Origin: Ignelater luminosus
Taxonomy: Eukaryota; Arthropoda; Insecta; Coleoptera; Elateridae
Length of the DNA stretch: 64,000 nt
Reading direction: 5' to 3'
Assembly: GCA_011009095.1 (NCBI GenBank)
Contig: VTPC01005425.1
Span: forward strand, 64,342 to 128,341
This document shows positions 1 to 12,300 of this stretch, one piece after another. Under the pieces are notes generated by a model. That model did no database searches. It was not told the DNA's origin and saw only the letters and a list, made by a program, of their open reading frames with translations. Each line of letters begins with the position of its first letter. The stretch's first letter is position 1. A program made the position numbers and the translations under genes.

Positions 1-192
1 CGCTTTGTTCCATTTTTCAAACAAATTACAAAGTGACTTTACTCTAACCTCGATAACTCTGCTGTTTGTGGTCCAATCGACGTGAAATTTTTACACATTT
101 CATGTGAAGGTTCGCACTCTAGGGAAACGTGGCTAGTTTGGTACTACTAGCACCATCTCTGGGTTAGTCTCGGGACTTATTGAACGATGTGT
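1..192 (-). mobile_element. mariner element, transposase-5' end only (cut by window edge)
   Basis: This is the terminal 192 bp of a mariner whose transposase would read on the minus strand off the window. It aligns without gaps to 33406-33597, the same end of the complete mariner at 32305-33597. I see one difference, near position 102 (a versus g). It ends in the same terminal repeat (GTCTCGGGACTTATTGAACG and onward) followed by TA at 193-194, the usual mariner target duplication. The near identity suggests recent transposition of one family. Confidence 0.93.
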
Positions 193-194
193 TA

Positions 195-1386
195 ATCCTG
201 TCTCACTGTTTGTGTTCTGACAAATGAAGTTTGTTTTATCTGTTTATGTTTTTTATGTTATTTTCTATTATACAAATAAAAATACACATTTTAATATTAC
301 ATTCATCTTTGTTAGCAGAAAATTTTCTCAATGTAAAATTGAAACTAAAGCAACACAAACAAGGAACCTCATTGACATACATACATATGTAAATTTGTTT
401 GTAAAGTCTTGAAGAAATTCTAAATATAAGGATGAAACATCAACAATGCTAAATTGGGCATGAGCTTTTTTTTTATAATCTAATGGATAGGAATGCCAAG
501 AATTAAAAAAAAATTATTTTTATAATGGGAAAATAGCATTTTTTAGTATACTTGCCCATAAAAAATATGAATTTTATGTGTTACTTTATACTCATGCTGT
601 ACGTATTGAGTAAGGCAGCAAGCTAGAAATAGAAAAATCCATAACAGCACATCAATAATATGGTGGGTAGTACTCATGTCTCCTACTTTAAATTAAAATA
701 ACGCACACTAGTGTCCTAACATACTACATTCACCACATAGCTTGCTCCACTTCCATACTGTGTCACCTTATAAAGATCTAATTATCATTTGCATTTCTGA
801 CGACAGTATAAAGGTAAAATACATAAAATCAAACTAACGTGCATCTTGGATTCTTATCAGAGATGACTAAGCAGGGTGGTACTTACTTTATTATGGAAAA
901 AACAAGCTTAAAATGATATTTCATAAATACTTTATTTAAGAAGCAACAGGTACACCATTGGAGTTTAATATCACATTACAATTAAATGCTTAAATTAACA
1001 TTAATATCACAACAAAACTTGATTTTATTAACGGTTTAACTGTGTTTACGTTCAACATATTTGTGCACAAAATCTATTCAATATTATAACTGAATGCTAA
1101 TGACTACTTGTTTTAATATGATTATTATTATTATTATCATAATTAAGCTACTATGTGAAGACAAAATTTCATTTAATAAAAAGAAGGAACTGTTACATAA
1201 TACTGCATTCATTATTGTACTCTGTCTTTTTTTTTTCTCTTGAATAACAGTTACATGCTTATGTAATAAATTTTAAATGTTTAAAATCTATCTCATATTA
1301 GGGTAAACAGTATTTTCATAAAATGTCTCAAAAAATGGGCAGGCAACTTTCCTTTTTTCATTTAATGTGAATTGTCAATAAAATAT
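195..1386. other. 3' flank of DUSP12, no gene seen
   Basis: AT-rich DNA between the mariner end and the DUSP12 stop codon. It probably holds the DUSP12 3' untranslated region, since TTTATT strings (AATAAA on the minus strand) occur near 1376. Only short simple runs such as ATT repeats near 1120-1137 are seen. The one open frame of 62 codons (224-412) is low-complexity and was not accepted. Confidence 0.6.
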
Positions 1387-2429
1387 TTATATTGTAACTT
1401 CTATATTTTTAACAACATTGGTCCAATCAACTTTGGACGGTGTAAGGTAAAAAGCAGGGGCAACTTGGCAGCCACATGGGCATTGACATCCCATAATCCA
1501 ACTAAATGCTCCCAATTTTACATTACACTTTGGGCAATGTAATTTCCCCTGTGGTGATTGTGTAATATTATTCATCCACGATAATGGTTCTATGAAATAA
1601 GTTTTAGTACAAAATCCTCTAGCATTTGATTGTGTATCCTGATGAGTTATTAAATTTGATTCTGATGCTACAATGCGGCGACATTTTTTACAACGATACA
1701 CATTTGGTTCTGGTTGTATACGAGTAAGTCCTGGATCGGGTTTTATTAAATCAAAGAAGTCTTGTGGCAGTATCTTTGCTCTTTTAACTTTATCAGCTGC
1801 CATGCCTAAACGGTAGATTTTGTATTTCATGTGATGCTTATCAATTTTGTAACCCATTTCTTTATAAAGTTTAAGTTGTGACACGAATCCTTGATTAGGG
1901 AAGACAATGGATCGTTTTGTTCTGACTTGATCAAAAGCTTCTGCATAAGTCAATTGGTATTTTTGCATAATATATGCTATCACAACTGTTGCGCTGCGCG
2001 ACACACCATAATAACAATGAACTAAAACTACTCCTCTTGTAAGACCAGAATTTATAAAATCTTTTGTTTCCTCCATATACTTTAATAAATCTTCTTTAGG
2101 TTGATCTGAGAGCTGTATAAACTTTGTCGTTATATTTTTTAATTCTAAAATGTGACGAGGCAAAGGACAAGTATCTATTGTCAAGATATGTGTAATCCTG
2201 TGTTTTGTCAATGTGCTAATGTCTGTAGCAGCAGACAGATTACCAAGATAAAAATTTGGTTCTATAAGATCTAGACTAACTGGACCTGCATTGAAAAAAG
2301 TATGCAAGACATCTCTACGAACATTATCACGCACAGTGTTGCTGGTCATCCTTGAAGTTCTGCAATTATGACAAGTTATCTTTACAGTATACTTAGAAAG
2401 TAAGTGATAACTACTCACTGAGGGTACAT
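1387..2429 (-). CDS. DUSP12: dual-specificity phosphatase 12 (YVH1 family)
   Basis: A dual-specificity protein phosphatase of the DUSP12/YVH1 type. The family acts in pre-60S ribosome maturation and cell-cycle control. The catalytic P-loop HCYYGVSRSA (HCxxxxxR) is encoded near 2015, and the general-acid loop LSDQP lies about 30 residues before it. The C-terminal half carries the family's cysteine-rich zinc module: CKKC, then CPKCN, then a CQCPCGC cluster. The 343-codon open frame begins at a GTG (2418), so the start must be elsewhere. One choice is ATG at 2349 (320 residues). The other is an 11-nt first exon (2429-2419, MYPQ) joined by a 59-bp intron (2418-2360, GTGAGT donor, TTGCAG acceptor) to 2359-1387, giving 327 residues in frame. 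The rest is one exon. It is divergent from the RNF168-like gene. Confidence 0.9.
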
Positions 2430-2822
2430 TATTTTTATTTGTTATTCAACTTAATAGCTAATACACACAAAAAATTAATTAAATGTTATGTAATAATTTG
2501 TACAATTGTGGTTATAAAAACAAACTATTAATATGTCAAACTACGGAAGTGTTACCAACATACGTTTTTAAACGCTGGTTTCCTATCAATCGTAGGTATC
2601 GGACGACAACGTGTAAAACAGTTAATAAAAGGGACGGCGTATTTACTGAAGATCATTCTGTTTGGTTTATACTGTGAAGAAAATCAACATTCTACTATGT
2701 GTAACTACCAGAAAGTTATGAGAGAAAAATATGCATGCCAGTGATTTTACTTTTCTAGGGAGATTTCTCTTCGAGCATATTGCATTGGTACGTTGCATAT
2801 CAATTGTCAAACATAAATAATA
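2430..2822. promoter_or_regulatory. shared divergent promoter region DUSP12 / RNF168-like
   Basis: About 390 bp separate the start codons of two genes pointing away from each other, so both promoters and leaders must lie here or overlap. No convincing TATA box was found for either gene. A 64-codon frame (2483-2677) crosses this interval but has no recognisable features and is treated as chance. Confidence 0.55.
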
Positions 2823-4731
2823 ATGGCTCCGAAACGAAGTGTCAAAACTGTGTGTGTTACAAATAATAATAACAATTATAACAATTTAATGTTAAACGAT
2901 GTTCTGTGCCCAATATGTAGAAGTATCCTGATAGAACCGGTAACGTTACCATGTAATCATGGTTTTTGTTCGTCATGTTTTGATGGTACAGTAGCGAACA
3001 CAAATCTTGTATGCCCTCTATGTAGAGTAAGAATTGGTTCCTGGCTCAGAAAATCGTCAAAAAAGGACAATAAATTAGTTAATAATGCTTTGTGGGATGC
3101 CATTCAGAAGTCTTTCCCTACTCAGGTACGAAATAAGTTGACAGGAAACGAGGAATACCCAGTCGAAGGTTGGTTTAGTTTTCGTACATAACCTTACTTT
3201 TAGCTGTCATTTATTCTTTATTTAGAAGTTCACAGGCGCTTAACTGTTCCTGGAGAAATTCGCCGTGAATATGAAATTCAAAAGGCCAAGGATCTGTTGG
3301 AATTGCAGAAAGAACGCGAGGCTGAGTCTAGAGCGAGTGAAGATTACATACAAAAACTTAAAGATCAAGAAGACCGTGAAGAAAGATTGCGTAAAGAAAA
3401 TTTACATCTTAGTGAACAGGTAGCTAAAAAGTTGGCTCAAGAATATACTACGTATGATCCTGGACCATCAAGTTCAAAAATAAATCTAATACCATCTCGC
3501 AGTTCTAAGAAACAATTATCTATCGATAAAGCTATAAAAAAGATGAATGAAAATAAAGTTACAGTTACTGTTCAACCACTAGTGGAAAATTCTCTTAAAG
3601 AGTATTCATGTAAGATTTTGTGCCAAGATCGAAATAAACAGTCTAAGAAAAGTGAAAATACTTGTTTTGACAAGGCAACATTGATTAATTGGAAAATAAA
3701 AGATAAATTAAAGAAGATTATAACAGAAGGTGAAGCGAGTGATAGCAATGATTCAATAACTTCCGAATGTAGATATTTCAAACCTATAGATCAAAGGTTT
3801 TCTAGTGCACCAATGAAGATTCCTCTTATTAAAGTTCCTGCCATTGTCGCATCCGCAAATACTGTTATTATTGGGTAAGACGAGTTTAATTTATTTTTAT
3901 AAGTACAATTTTTAACAAACCGTGAAATCTTTCAGGCCTCCCAAGGGCGAAATAAATTTTAATCATGCAGAAGTAGGATCTGCTTTTCTGCTTATGAAAA
4001 CACCAACAGATGTTTATTGTATTGAAAAACAATTACCTTCAAAATCAAAACCACAAAACCCAGATGTCGACATATCTGATACAGTTGTAACAGAATTAAT
4101 ACAGCCCACAATAGAATGTTCCTCTGAATCTGTAGATACGAAAAGTCCTAAAAAACATGTAAAATGTAAAACATTAGAAATCTTTGAGACATCACCAAGT
4201 ATAAAAAGGTATGAAACGCGAAATAATATCAATAATGTTAATCGAAGAACACTGTCGAAAACACCAGAAAAAGATAAATATTTATCCGAAGAATTCAATT
4301 TATCTAGTTTCACCACTCCTAAGCGAAAACGTTTAAGATCTAGTCCATTACTACAAAAGAATGTTTCTCCTAAAAAATTAAAAGTTGCTGATAATACTGA
4401 CAGAAGTAGTCCACCATTTCTTGGTTTTGATAATGTGAATCTCAATGAGTTGAACAAGAAGACTAATGGTGCCATTACTGTTGAAGCAATTAATGTTAAT
4501 AATGTAAACTCGAAATATGAAGGTAATAAAATTACTAATAAACTGAAACAGTTACAAGAAGAGGAAGATTTTAAACTGGCTCAAAAGTTGCATGAAGAAT
4601 TGAACAGTAGAGGTCGTTATTCTACGAGAAACAGTATTAGTGTACATAATAACAATATGAAGAAGAAAACTCCAGCGAGGCAAGTCACTTTGAAACAAAT
4701 GATATCACACACTGTAAATAAAGTACCATAG
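2823..4731 (+). CDS. RNF168: RNF168-like E3 ubiquitin ligase, three exons
   Basis: A RING ubiquitin ligase resembling RNF168, which ubiquitinates H2A at DNA double-strand breaks in the nucleus. The exons are 2823-3168, 3226-3874 and 3936-4731 (introns of 57 and 61 bp with GT-AG ends and matching phases), giving 596 residues. A C3HC4 RING spans residues 29-67 (CPIC, CNHGFC, CPLC). It is followed by LVNNALWDAIQKSFP, matching the segment after the RING in RNF168, and by RRLTVPGEIRREYE and ASEDYIQKL, matching the family's UMI/MIU1 region. Near the C terminus EEEDFKLAQKLHEELN resembles the MIU2 ubiquitin-binding helix. The middle is long, Lys/Ser-rich and probably disordered. The three-part order of RING, first ubiquitin-binding block and C-terminal MIU makes the assignment strong. 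Confidence 0.9.
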
Positions 4732-6342
4732 AATTTAAGAAAACAAATGGTCATTTAATGCTGTGAAGGCAAGGATAGGAATAGTTCATTTTGTTATGTA
4801 TTTATAAAGTAAATATCAAACAGTATTTACACTTATTGAAGTATTTTAATGCAATTACAACTAACAAATAATAATGAATCATGATTTTTAAACATAACCT
4901 GTACTTCCAATTTATTCTAAAGCCCAACATTTGAGTATGCTTTTTAATATTTCATAAGGGCTCTAACATGATATGAATGTATTTTGAGATTGTGTGTTGA
5001 AATCTTTTTCCTCACATAATGTTTAAGGTGAATATAGTTATCATGGTGTCTAACTGAGAAGATTGTGATATATGATGATCTAGCTTTGTAAGGAGAATAG
5101 GGTGGAAAAATATATATTTTTTAGTTGTCTGTATATGTACTTGAATGCTCTAAAACTATATACTTTTAAGTTAAAATTTTTACTAATCTTGCTTTTTATT
5201 TGAAGTGCTGGAATTTCAAAACATATTTAAACAAGATGCATTGTAGAGTGTTGTTTTTAAATGAAATATTATCAAGAATAGTATAATCATTCGATTTTAA
5301 TCATTTCTTTCTGCAAATCAGTTGTTGAAAATCAAAAATATTAAAATACATTTTTATTTTTCTTTGTACACTATTAAATATCTGTTAGTGTATGTTAATG
5401 TAGTGTTAACAGATTTTATTTACGAGAAAAATACATTTACAAATGTGTGTGAAATTTCTCAGAAAACTTTAGCTTTTATTGTAAATTAAAAGTTACTAAT
5501 AATGTTATAAAGATTTTCCTGTTTATTAACATAAAACAAGCATGTAGTAAGTAGTTAATGCCTAAATTGTATGTGGAGTCAAAACTCCCAACATTGTTAC
5601 TTTTGGGTGGATTCTGTAAAACATGCACAAATGATTTGCAAAGTCAGATATCTATGTAGTTATCATTAGAATTGATTGAAGATCAAAACTGGAATACATC
5701 AAATCTAAGTTTTATTAAATTTGAATATCCAGTTTGTTTTACTTGATATTAACATTATTAGTAAGTTTAGAAACTATCAAAATCGTGTGTCGAAATCAAA
5801 TCTACTAAGGACACATTAGAACTTTGTAATGATTAATGAAGAATTTGTTCATAAAACACCAACATGTCTACTAAATCCAATAATTACTGCTACTAAGAAA
5901 TCAAATTTAGCATATTCACTATTATATTATTTCCATCGTCCATCGTGCTTGTTTTGATTTAGAATATAATATATCAACATTCTATTGATAAATACTTGTA
6001 AACAATTTATAGTATTATTCAAAAATTATCAGTTCAATAATGTGATTATATTTCTCTTCTGCAAACTATTAAAACATGATATCAAAATAGAAGAAGAGAA
6101 TACAATGACAATGCAAAGAATTTTTGAGTGATACGATATAATATAGAGTAATGATACATTTTAAGTTTCACCTGCTGTGATAGCAGTTAGTCGGTAGCAT
6201 TTGTTTAATGATTGTTGTTTAATATTAGCGTTTCACAAAAAAGAGAAATAAAAAACTTCATTTATGTAAAACACTACTTTATTTTCTTTTATTTAACATA
6301 CAATTTAAAACACTTTGGCTTTTCCTGACTTTCTATGGTTAT
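4732..6342. other. intergenic, convergent 3' ends
   Basis: AT-rich DNA between the RNF168-like stop and the MIC26/27 stop, which converge here. It should contain both 3' untranslated regions. No open frame, repeat pair or RNA gene was recognised. Confidence 0.6.
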
Positions 6343-9300
6343 TTATTGTTGTGGTTTAACAGGTTCCTGGGCCTTTTTCTGATTCTGCGTTACCTGAAAT
6401 AAACCTTGATTAGAATCGCATAAAGAATGATAGTATAGTGGGTATGTATGGGAATTCTGAGAAATTTATTATGGATAAAAGGACCTTCAGTGGGTTCAAC
6501 AAGCAGTATTTCTTGTAATTGACTTTCAGGAGGTGGGGGCTCTTCATGATGCCCCATACAGGCACCAATAGGACAATGACAGGATGTGGTGGTGGCAATA
6601 TCATGGGCTTCTGTTACTACACCTAGTGCATTGATTTCTAGTACCTTTTTGTTCTCATCATCTTCGTCATCCAGACCTGCATCTGTAACAGATGGGGGTG
6701 TAGATTTTCCTAAACTTTTAGCAACATCCCAAGCTTCTGAAAGACTTGTTGGCATACTAGGTAATGATGGAAGAGCCAACGGTGGATCATCTTTTTTTAC
6801 TGTGTACAGAAATAAATTTGATACAAAACATATGATAAATAACTAGTATATTTTATGAGAAATCAGTACAACCGGCTTTTATGTTGAATTGAAATGCAAG
6901 ATTGGGTTGAGCCACAACAGTAAACACAATTATTCTGTCTGGGTGTTTATTTTTAAAATAAGTAGTTATGCCATAATCTTTGTTATGTATTATATAGTAA
7001 CATATTAATCTGAGGCTCAATATTTAATTTAAAAGAGACAATAAAAATTCCACTATGTCCTATGGGAAAACTTTTACATGTTTAAATAAACATCTCTAAT
7101 GTTTGCAAGCTATGTTCACTTTACCATTCTAGTCATTCTCATTGATCTGTACAAATATTTTGTTTTGTGTTTCATTTGTTGTTGTGCAGCATTCCCATAA
7201 TTTCTCATCACTTTTGTTTTTTCTTATTTCTGAAAAACTAGTGGTTGTAAAAATGAAATTGTATGGTTTTGTAGAAATAATAGTAGGGTCTTGTTACAAT
7301 CAAAGATGCTTATCAGTTATGTGTAATACTAGGTTGTCCCATAAGTTTATGTGGATAGCAGGCTGGTTAAAGAAAACAAGAAAATCTGGAAATAAAAATA
7401 TTTTTGCACAACTGCCCGTAAAGTTGGCGCTTTACAACTAGCTGTCAATTGACAATTATAAACATTTGCAATTAATTTCACATATCGATGTTATAATGAC
7501 CGTATCAATGTCGTAATGAAAACATTATACGATGATCTTGGCCAACTTTTTTTTTAATCTACCGTCAATGGTTTTTTTTTTACTACTCATTCAAAAAATT
7601 TCACTTTACACTTTTGCTATACAGTGTGCCCAAGATAAGGATGCACAGCATGGGGATCTTGGAAACGGCAAGAGATACAGCATTGGTTAAATGGGATGAA
7701 AGTTGACTATTCATAGGACCTTTTTGTTGGCGTTTGCAAAATCTAGATATCTTGGGTAGTTTCAGAGATATTTCTCGATTTTCGTTACTTTTTTCCTTTA
7801 TTTGAAGAGATATCAGAAAACTAAAACTACTTTTCCATTGCCACTTTTTGTTCTCCATTAAAATACGCTAACAAAATTCCTGTACAACGTTTTGGTTTCG
7901 AGTAACCATCATCAACCTCATTTTCTTAAATAGGCAGAAAAACAATTGAAAATTGTTTTGAATAGCTCTTGTTGTCACGATTCTAATGATGTAAACAAGA
8001 TAGGGTTATTTTGGTTTTGGTTTTTTTGTGTTGAACGCTGCTGTGACCATCTTGAAGATTTTGGTTGAGCACATGATTCTTGACATAACCCCAGAAGAAA
8101 GAAATCTAACGGTGTTAGATCAGGTGATCATGCAGGCCAGAGTACTGCAGAATGCATTAATTTATTAGCATAAGAAATCAAAATAACCCTGTCATGTTTA
8201 CATCATTAGAATCGTGACAAGAGCTATCCAAAACAAATTTCAATTGAAAAAAATTATTACAAAAATCAAGAAATCTACTTTTTTCTAAATATCTCTGAAA
8301 CTATCCAAGAGATCTAGATTTTGCAAACGCCAACAAAAAGATTCTATAAATAGCCAACTTTCATCCCATTTAATTGATGCCTGTATCTCTTACCGTTTCC
8401 AAGATCCCCATGCTGTGCATCCTTATGTTGGACACACTGTATACTAATTATTTGTGTGAATTCATTTAAGATTAATTAAAAATGTAATCAAGGTGAAAAA
8501 AACGTCATTAATTAATCTGTTACTGCCGTTTTACACCTACTGATAAATTGATCAATTTATCTTAAAAAGTGCTAAGCATTTACACTTATTGATTTGCCAT
8601 CAATTTATTGTTGTTGAAAGAAGGACTACTAACTCAATACATAGTATCGTAGTTATTCAGACTATTACAGTTGACGCTGCTGTTTTTAATTTTGAGGTTA
8701 AAGTTAAACGTGCATTGTATTGCAAGTTTTGTGGTAGCTACAAGTATTTCTTTTTCATTTTCCACCTTTTGGGATTTGGAATAAAAATAGTGGTTCAAGT
8801 GGTGGATATACCTTCACAAAAGATGGTATAAAAAATCTAAGAATTGTATGAACAGCTACCAGAACCACAAAGTTCAGTATTCTTAGTGAATACAAAAACT
8901 CTCAAATTTAAACATTCAAAATAAGCACATACAGGTTATATTATTCAAAATATCACCTTCAAATGTTAGTTGACACTATTAAGAAATATTAGAAGTAACT
9001 AAAACTTCCCTAAACAATCAACATAATTAGCAATAATTCAAGACTTGTTCTAAATTTGCTGTCATCAATAAATCAGTCAATTTTTCTGTTCTACATGCAA
9101 CGATAAAGCGAAGGTTACAGAATTGATCGATTTATTAGCAAATGTAAAACAGCTTTTAGTCTTTCTGAAATAAAGTAACGAAGAATTATGGAACATCCTT
9201 TACGTGTTTTTGTTACTCTTGCCTAAGTATCCATTCTAATTGATATTTTTGAGGGTTTCCTGCACATTAGATCTGAACCACTAATGGTATCACAAAGGGA

Positions 9301-12300
9301 AATTTGCCCCAGCAAAGTGTTTTCCAGATATTTCACTTTGTGATTAATTATTTGAGATTTCCTTACTGAATAGTAGATCTTAAATCACCAAGAACTGTTT
9401 TTCACTGCTGTTACAGGTATTGTCCTTAAGGCCCTACCACACTGGAAAAGTTCTTAACACTTCTACTGGCACAGCACAAAGAAGTTTATGTAATCTTCCT
9501 GACATTTATATATCTTTGAAAATCAATCTATAAAGTTACAATCGTTGTCTAAAAGAAAAACATTTCATTTATTAATGCAAAATTTTAACACAAATTACAG
9601 GAACTGTTCAAAATAAGGAGGATGTAACTCTTATCTAAGTTCAAGTTTTGACCAAGGTTCAACTGCATCGAAACGATTATTGTAACAATTGTTTCTGGGC
9701 AGTTGAATGTCGATCAAAATTTCAATTTTATTGGTACAATCCGCCCTTAAAATAGTACGACAGTCAGCACCAATGGATGCAGCAGCATTCATAATTCTTC
9801 AAACAAGTTCATCCCTACTGCATAAATCTCAAATAATGTTTCTGAAACACCTTGTAAAAGTTTGTTGTAGGTGGGTCTTGAGCTGAGAGGGAAATTGACT
9901 TGCTTATCATTTTGTGAAATGCAGTATATTTGATACCTGCTGAGAAATTCATTCATCTTATAATGAATAGAAATGTTTGCAAAGCAGGTTCTTCCAGCGA
10001 AATTAGATCCAACTTTTTAAATAAACTTATATCTTAATGCACACAAAGTGTTAAATTACCATGGTAAACAAGGTTTTTACATTATTATAACTTGGAAGTA
10101 AAAAATTAAAACATCTATCAGGTATCGGTGGCAGGAACATGAACTAGGGATGGGGGAGGGAGCAATTTTCTTGAAAAGAATTGTTACACCACTCAAATTT
10201 TAATTTCTTTATTCATGTCATGTGTGAAGCAAACTGTAGAGAGTGGTGTAAACCAAACCCCCCACTCAAGAATAAGAGAGGGAGGTTTCCCTTGCACCAG
10301 CGAGGGCTACAACAAGAGGTCTAGTTAGTGACAGTTTTAAAATAAAGCTCATAATGTAACACATGCAGTTTTAATGTTCTTCCCTAGAACTTATTAAATA
10401 AATAAGTTAAATAAAGAAATAACATTTAACACAAACTTTACTTATTAAAGCCTTTTAAATTTAAAATTTGAAAGTAATTTGAGTACTGTACTATCTCAAA
10501 AAAAGTTTTCATAAATTTCATTTATGTAAAATGATCAGAACCAAACCTGATTAAATTTTTATTTATTCATGGTTGTACCATACACTTCAGGCTTAATACA
10601 GTTGATTGGTTTTACAAGTGGCTGTAAATTTGACTTCACTATAATAACCGATTGTTATGTTACATATAATGTAGGCGTGCCTGGAACCACTTTAAAAGTG
10701 TTAGATATGGATATTTTTCTTTTCTGTTACCTATGAAGTGTTTATATTTTACTTTATAGTTTTCTATGGAAAAAGTATATGATTTTATGTAAACAATCTT
10801 TGAAAAATAATAAAATTATGTTTTGTTAATCACAATTTTGATTTTGGTTTATTTTCAGTTCTAGCCTTAATAATTACAAATTCAGCAAAAAAGGTTAGAG
10901 GGGTTTAGTAATTGGATTTAAGATTTAAGGTGTTCATTGCCATTTAAGAAGTACATATAGTCTATTCCAAATCGATTCGACCAGTAAATGTCAAGATTCA
11001 ATAAAAAAAGAACAATCCCATATAAGGTCACTATTATTTTATAAACACCCTCTATAGTAGCAAAAGTTACTAGTGTCAAAATAACTATGTCGACGTTATG
11101 TATTTCATTGACGAATTAATGTTTAAATGTTTCCAAGGAAATCAGTATTTTGCATTCAATGCAACTTTACAGTCAAAATACCAAAAATAAAAATTTAGAA
11201 TTTTTGCTAGGTTGCTACAGTATTCAGGTAGATTTCAAATAGAGTACGAGTCCTAACAACTAAATATTGGGACAAGCAATTTAAAGATTTTTATGTTACT
11301 ACATTTCAGGATTACTGCGATTAATAAAGTTTACATAACAGAAGTATGAAGGTTTTATTGCTGTGTAACGAATTACAAGTAATGAAAATAAATTATTTAT
11401 TTCATGAACTGCTGTGATAAGCTAGACAATAAAAGACTCTTAAAATCATTGACAACTATATATTGGGACAAATCAACTTTTTAGATCTTAATAAGATGTT
11501 ACATTGCTCTTTACCTTAATAACAACTCGAATTCTTGCTGGTATGGTTTCTGCCAAAGTTCTACAAAATTCAAGTGTAAAACTATTCCATATTTCTTCCA
11601 GTCTTTCTTTAATTTTGCAACTGTTCTTTGGGTGTTGTTTCTTAATTGTTGTTTCATCTTATGCCAGAATGTTTCAATGATATTCAGATGGGACTGTTAA
11701 CAGGTTAAGACAAAACTGTAATACCTTTATCAGAAAACCACTATTTTGTCGATTTGACTGTGACAAGCAGCCCTGTCTTGTTGGAAAGTAAAATTTGCAT
11801 CAGGATGCTATCTCTCGATGCTTGGAAGAATACTATTTGTTAATATTCTTTGATATTTTTCAGCAATAACAGTACCATCAATAAACTCAAACTTTCCCAC
11901 ATACAGCTTCAGATCATTACCCCCTTTGGAAATTCCATAGTGCGTTTGATACAATCTTTATAAAAAGCTTCATTTTTTTGTCCAAATAACTTGTTTTCGA
12001 AAATCCCCCACACAAATGTCAAATTTCGATTCATCACCAAAAATAATTTTTGGAAAGTCTTTAACAGTTCGTGATAATTTAGTCTATTTCTTTTTGTTTT
12101 TTGGGTTAAAAGTGGCTTTTCTTTAACCTATGTGATAATAGAAAAGCACGGCTATTCTGAAAACATACAGAAAACTTACATCAAATATTATAAAATTTCA
12201 ATCTGGATTTAAAATCCATATTCTACAACATTCTCGTGACAATTTTAATCCAGATTCTCCATTCTTCTTACACAGTTTAACAAGAAGCCTCTGGTATCTT

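Noticed and set aside
4014-4475. 153-codon minus-strand frame
   Set aside because: Antisense to the third exon of the RNF168-like gene, which has clear protein homology.
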